In this document: piece after piece, positions 59,292 through 64,000 of the stretch
Position numbering within the stretch: position 1 is the first letter of the stretch
How the letters are laid out: each line of letters begins with the position of its first letter
NCBI GenBank assembly: GCA_958496175.1
Contig: OY292278.1
Location: 45,756,001 to 45,820,000, forward strand
Length of the DNA stretch: 64,000 nt
DNA from: Sisyra terminalis
Taxonomy: Eukaryota > Arthropoda > Insecta > Neuroptera > Sisyridae
Direction of reading: 5' to 3'
Translations under genes and position numbers: made by a program
The notes under the pieces: model-generated
What the model was told of the DNA's origin: nothing
Databases searched by the model: none
Seen by the model: the letters and a program-made list of their open reading frames with translations, nothing else

Positions 59292-59967
59292 ATAGCTACC
59301 TAAATGTTAAGGTAACTTAAATTCTTCTTCACGAGCTTTGGTGCTAAGATGGAACTTGATTATGGTTTTGTATAAAGTTTTGGTGGAGTTCGAAGAATAA
59401 ATGGCCCATGCATCCTGCGCCATTCATAACTACAGTGCCTTGATTTGTACAAGGTATTTGTTAGTATTTGTCGTTTAAAGTGACTTTTGAGTACAGAACA
59501 TTTGAAATGGTATTTCTTTCGATTTATAATTCATATATCGCAAAGAAAATGATTGTTATTTTAATAATTTTTCTATTTAACTCTTAATTATAATCCGGAA
59601 TCAATATTTTCCAATTTCAAATTTACATTTAAGAATGAAGATCGTTGATTTTGTAAGGGTTATTTTTCTTCGCATAATTAAGACCTTCGGTCTTAGTAAA
59701 GATCCGTAAACTGAGAACAATAAGAAATTTTTTCTTGTCATATTTTGGCAACTTATTTTCTTATTCTAATTTTGATGATTATCGCAATCAACGATCATTG
59801 GTCTTATTGTCTTATTTTTAAAGCGAAATTTGGACTTAAGATTTGAAGTCTTCCAATGAAATCCAATAACTTTCTTTCACTGTCGCATTTATGATTTTAA
59901 TGATTTAAATTATATAAAACAAACGACCTACATGAAATTTTTTTACAACTGACAAAATAATCATTAC

Positions 59968-60002
59968 CTGATGATGACAGTCAAAAACTGTTCAAACGCG
60001 TC
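59968..60002 (+). ncRNA. hammerhead-like core H5
   Basis: CTGATGA, stem TGACAG/CTGTT, then CAAA where GAAA is expected, CGCGTC. Counterpart of H4 at the other end of the inverted structure; the G-to-C change should inactivate it. Confidence 0.45.
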
Positions 60003-60050
60003 GTAATAACGAAGAAATTGAGTCATATGACATACATTATAATGCAAGAT

Positions 60051-61650
60051 TACAGCTTTGGTTTTTGATAAATTCCTTGTAATATGATTTAAATCATTTA
60101 ACCCCAATTTATAGGTGAACTCATAAAAAGCCTTCAAATGCACAAACATATTTTCCTTCCTTGTTTTTTTAGCTTTGGTAAGTTTGCACTTTCAATTCAA
60201 GTTCCTAGAAGTAAAACCAACATACTAACATAAAATTTCAGTTATTACAACAAAACCCACTTAAATATAGTGAAAAATTTCAATAAACCACCATTTCTTT
60301 ACAACGAAGCTTTTTCAAGCACACTAATAGAGGTCAATCGTTCGAACGAAACAATCACGCAATATTTTAATTCCACATCCCCCCTAGTGTTCACTTATCG
60401 TCTAGATCGGTTGATTATTTAACCAAAAAAAAAAAGGAAAAAATATTAACATGAAAATTCAGGAAAATATTCGTCGAAGATTTCAATTCTATGTATAAAG
60501 CGCCACGTATGGATGTCATTTTGTTCAAATAGCGCACCACGCCGGTAGTGAAATAGTTTTATTTATACCACCGACTACTTCCGCAATAAAATGAGAAACA
60601 ATTTGTCTTATTCAACCTCGGCGGCTTTATCTCTTCGCAAAAGGAAAGCTCCACCTTTCACGGTAAACTAAATTTTATTGATATGAAATCGCCATAAATA
60701 TATTTTTTGCAACTTAAATGGTTTGATAAAACTAAATGATGCTTTATAAATCGGAGTGACTGGGAATTTATTTCGCCAAATAAATCAATAGTGCCAATTT
60801 TTACTCCGCCAGTTATTTCACTGAATTTCCAATGGTCTTTGTACTATGTAATAATTTTTTAGTAGTTACTTAAACCATAATCGACTTCTACACAGTAAAA
60901 AAATTGATTCTGAGCTCGAATTCCTTAGGAGTTTGACTAATTTATCTTTAGTGAAATCTATTTTGCTTTATTCAATCCCAAAGAGTTTGAATCAAGAATT
61001 TTATATTTCTTGTGTCCAGAAACACGCGTAATTGAGTAGAATGTCTAATACATTCACAACAATTGTAAGTGTAGTTGAGTGAACTCCCCTCCACATTTTA
61101 CATCAAAATTAGGGGATTTTATCTTTGGGTACCTAAGCTGCTCATGCGTATAACATGAAATGTTCAATACAGTTCCTTATAGTGCTGGATCACTATTGTC
61201 AATTATTGTTCATGCCGTTTATAAGAAAATATAAATACTATCCAAGAGTATCGACAATAAATAAAAATTATTCCTCCTTCTCCTTCTCTCTTTTGTTTTA
61301 AAATTGTCATTCATAAATTTTATTAGAAATTATATTGAAGTTTTGAAACAACCGCGCTCCGACCTAGGTCGTTGAAGTGAAAAGGTCAGTTGGAGAGAGA
61401 TAGGGTTACCGAGTCAAATACGGGATCAAACATGAATTCTCTATACTTTACCTCTGTGTTTTCTAAGCTGTATTATCGATTTGAACCTATAAATTTTGCT
61501 TTTCTTTTAACATTTTGAACTTGTAAGTATACAATATTATTATTTATAAATTATTGTTTTAATAAGTGTAATAACATATTTTAATATTCATTAAAAAAAT
61601 TTTAGCGTATAATTTGTGTTGAACGATTATTACATGTATTGTATTTTATA
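60051..61650. other. noncoding DNA
   Basis: No repeat recognised. 61355-61430 is somewhat GC-richer (CCGCGCTCCGACCTAGGTCG) and precedes the SAM-like remnant, so it may be its former promoter. Confidence 0.45.
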
Positions 61651-61653
61651 AAA

Positions 61654-61984
61654 ATGGCTGATGACGCGGTCAAAGTATATTTAATGAGTCGGGGGTTCGA
61701 AGATCTTATTGATAGTTTTTGAGGTTTGTATATTATTTTTTAATAAATTAAAATATTTATTTATTTATAAAATTTTATTGTTCCTCCACGAGCCGGTGTA
61801 TCAGTCAAAAAAAAAAATTATTGGAAACCTACGTCAAAAGAAAGCCAGCGAGGATTTGCTGTTCATATTAAAGTAAGTTATATGTATAATAATATATTTG
61901 ATTTTATTCTAATAAATGATTATTTTATATTTTTTATAGTATGGGCTAGAAGTTTTTAAAGTTCTTAAGTGTAGTACGGACTGA
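61654..61984 (+). pseudogene. SAM-like gene remnant, three exons, stop in exon 1
   Basis: Exons 61654-61723, 61805-61872 and 61940-61984. Exon 1 reads MADDAVKVYLMSRGFEDLID then SF and TGA, resembling the first helices of a SAM-like domain (x-V..WL...GF..L...F). One base after the TGA comes a GT donor. Exon 2, after TATCAG, reads in matching phase KNYWKPTSKESQRGFAVHIK and ends at GTAAGT; exon 3, after TTTATAG, gives YGLEVFKVLKCSTD and a stop. The W.P...ES...F..H stretch recalls the C-terminal part of uncharacterised arthropod SAM-containing proteins. The missing middle of the SAM domain and the TGA suggest a shortened dead copy. AATAAA follows near 62062. Alternatively the TGA is a sequencing error. 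Confidence 0.45.
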
Positions 61985-62064
61985 TACTTTTAATTAAATA
62001 ATTTAAGTTTACATATTTTGTTTTGTTTAAAAATATGTTATAATTATGTACATTAGTTCTTAAT

Positions 62065-64000
62065 AAAATATATAAAATGAAAACCAAATCAGCCTTTATT
62101 TAATAAATCATACCTACTTTCTAGCCAAGTTATTTTTAATTTTAAATAAAATTTAATTGAAACTATTTTTTTTTTTTTTGGTTGAAATATCTGTGCGAAT
62201 TAAACCAAATATATAAAATTATTCATTCAATTTCGTTTATATTTGAATTAAGTATAGTTATGTTTGAAAGAAGTATCCAAATATTTAATCAAGTTTATAT
62301 TTTGTTTGAAATAAATATGATGGTGATTTTGTACAAATAAATCGAAGTTGACTTAACGTCGCTAAGTTTTCCACTCAACTGAATGTTTGTTGGCCCAAGA
62401 AACATTTTGAAACTCATATAGCGCTTGATTTAAAGAGCATGCGCATTTTGTCTTATCCAACCTTACAGCTGGTTTTAACCAAACGAAAAACGATTGAGAT
62501 TAGTACGCTCTTTTTACGGTGTATGAAAAATCGACTAAAAACTTCTTAGAATTTAAAAATGGAACAACAAATCAATGTTCTGTACTTTAAATTTCAAGTC
62601 TATTTTAGCTGGTTTTTTAAAGCATCCATCGTTTAATCCCATCGACGTAACAACCAACCTATCACTGGCGATTATATAAAGGAAAATCTTTTCGGAAATT
62701 TGTTTGAAAAGAGTTGCTTTTGTGTCTCATAAAAAGGGCGAACCGTTACATTGTAATTTGACATGTCGTGACTGATGACAGATTAAGATTCATAATCAAA
62801 TAACCTTTGCCCCCGAGACTCCGATGAATAGCGTATTAAAATAGAAGCGTAATCTCGAAAAAAATCGGATTTTTCGACGAACGCTCGTTTTATTGCTTTA
62901 TATTCATGTGACAGAGATGTATGTTTCATTTTCATTTTTTTTTTCACATGATATTCATAACGGTAAACGCTCATTCAAAGTAATGAAAACTTTTAAAATT
63001 AAAAAAGGTATTTTTTTCCAACGACGGAAAAAAATCGGGTAAATTGATAAAAGATATTAATAAGCCGTCAGGTGAAAAGAGTTTAGTAGGGCGGGCGGGC
63101 GTATTATCATTGGCAAAGGGCTAATTGATACAAGTGGTTCTGAAGCTGATTAGAGGCGAACGTAAAGTTTATAAGAGAAGAGCAGATATTTAATATTCTC
63201 TGTGTAACTTCATATTAATATAGCAAATATAATTAGCGAGTCATTTTCGTAGTGTCATCTCTTCAAACCCCATACGACGACCCCATTGCCAATGAACCAA
63301 TGCTCAGAGGTGGGGTGTTGCCATTGAAACGGGAACATTTAATTTTATGTAAAAATTATTAAAAGGAGCTAAAAAATCAATTGAATATTAAATAGGCTTT
63401 GATGTTAAAAGTTATCTGTTGGAAAAGTAAAAGTTAAATTAATTGATTCGACGTTTGGAGTTTGGCCATTAAAACTCCCATTACATAAGCTCAATGCTAT
63501 TTGTGCGGAATGAAAAGTTTTTGACTTTAAAATGAAAGAGACAAAAAATGGAGAGAGAGAAAAAATCAGTTCATTTCGATGCACAGTTGTTTCATATAAA
63601 ATTCAAAACAAAAAACTTCAAATCCATCATTGATTCTCTTTTTCTGTCCTTCCACCCTTACTGGTTTGGAGATATCTTGTTGTCCTGTATCAAAGCCAAA
63701 GAGCTGAGATATCTCCCGTTCAGCCTATATTCTTACTCATTTGTAGAAATCCAGTTTTGGATAAACTGTGATTAGGAAATTCATTGATTATGAAAGGAGC
63801 TTTTTTTCTTTCAAGTTTACAAAACATTGAATTTTTTATTTTTTTCTTTTTTTGATTGCTTGGCAATCGAAAAACGTCAAAAATTCACTTCTTTCAGATT
63901 TTTTTCTAATTTAAACTTATAGTTTACTTTTGTAAATTTGATTACATAGATAAGACCACAATATATGTTATAAATTGTATAAACTTTTTAATTTTCCCTT
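62065..64000. other. AT-rich noncoding DNA
   Basis: No gene or repeat recognised. Open stretches at 62783-62974 (minus) and 63548-63775 (plus) have no identifiable domain or splice context. Confidence 0.55.

Larger units (their letters stand above)
57945..60050. mobile_element. head-to-head Penelope-like element remnant
   Basis: A 2.1-kb inverted structure. Outer arms (57945-58130 and 59880-60050) each carry a hammerhead-like core. Inner arms (about 58340-58866 and 59402-59890) are inverse copies sharing AATGATCGTTGATCGCGATA, AAGACCGAAGGTCTTA and GCAGGATGCATGGGCCA. The GIY-YIG coding remnant lies on the minus strand between and within the left arms. Facing partial copies of this kind are common in Penelope-like elements. 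Confidence 0.8.

Noticed and set aside
59070..59303. 77-codon plus-strand ORF
   Set aside because: Antisense of the Penelope GIY-YIG linker, which is the meaningful strand.

Overview
The window is AT-rich arthropod, probably insect, genomic DNA. The evidence is eukaryotic splice sites and poly(A) signals, plus jockey-type LINEs, Penelope-like elements, Helitron-like elements, a pogo-type MITE and a PIF/Harbinger remnant. No bacterial-type operons, rRNA, convincing tRNA genes or CRISPR arrays are visible. Almost every long ORF is a fragment of a transposable element or a chance ORF.

Layout. 0-5.4 kb: two separate jockey RT pseudogenes on opposite strands and a decayed LINE RNase H tail between them; the first jockey carries a 0.3-kb insertion with a 12-bp target duplication. 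6.8-9.2 kb: a Helitron-like element (HLE) with a tRNA-like segment, then a long-inverted-repeat element holding a second HLE. 11-16.5 kb: giant palindromic MITEs (called family P here), a third jockey tail, two copies of a MITE with 9-bp target duplications, and a degenerate tandem array. 17.8-26 kb: several MITEs (one pogo-type, one with a TTAA target), a Penelope RT pseudogene, and a hammerhead-like motif. 28-44 kb: two near-identical HLEs, a third P palindrome, satellite-like arrays (S, W and a 411-bp array), more hammerhead-like motifs, and a second palindrome family, Q. 45.2-46.4 kb: the one convincing host gene, a four-exon small multi-pass membrane protein. 52.7-55.9 kb: a PIF/Harbinger remnant with both partner genes (Myb-like and transposase), each lacking its middle, and nested inverted-repeat insertions. 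57.9-60.1 kb: a head-to-head Penelope structure with a split GIY-YIG domain. 61.6-62.0 kb: a three-exon SAM-like gene remnant with a stop at the end of exon 1.

The most useful feature of the window is that it holds its own controls. The HLE at 39.6 kb, the P palindrome at 33.0 kb and the TTAA element at 25.0 kb each lie in one copy of a repeat whose other copy in the window is empty, so insertion boundaries and targets can be read directly. The second strong theme is five hammerhead-like cores, three of them in Penelope-type or inverted-repeat contexts. The third is a shared set of short internal modules that links the P and Q palindromes.
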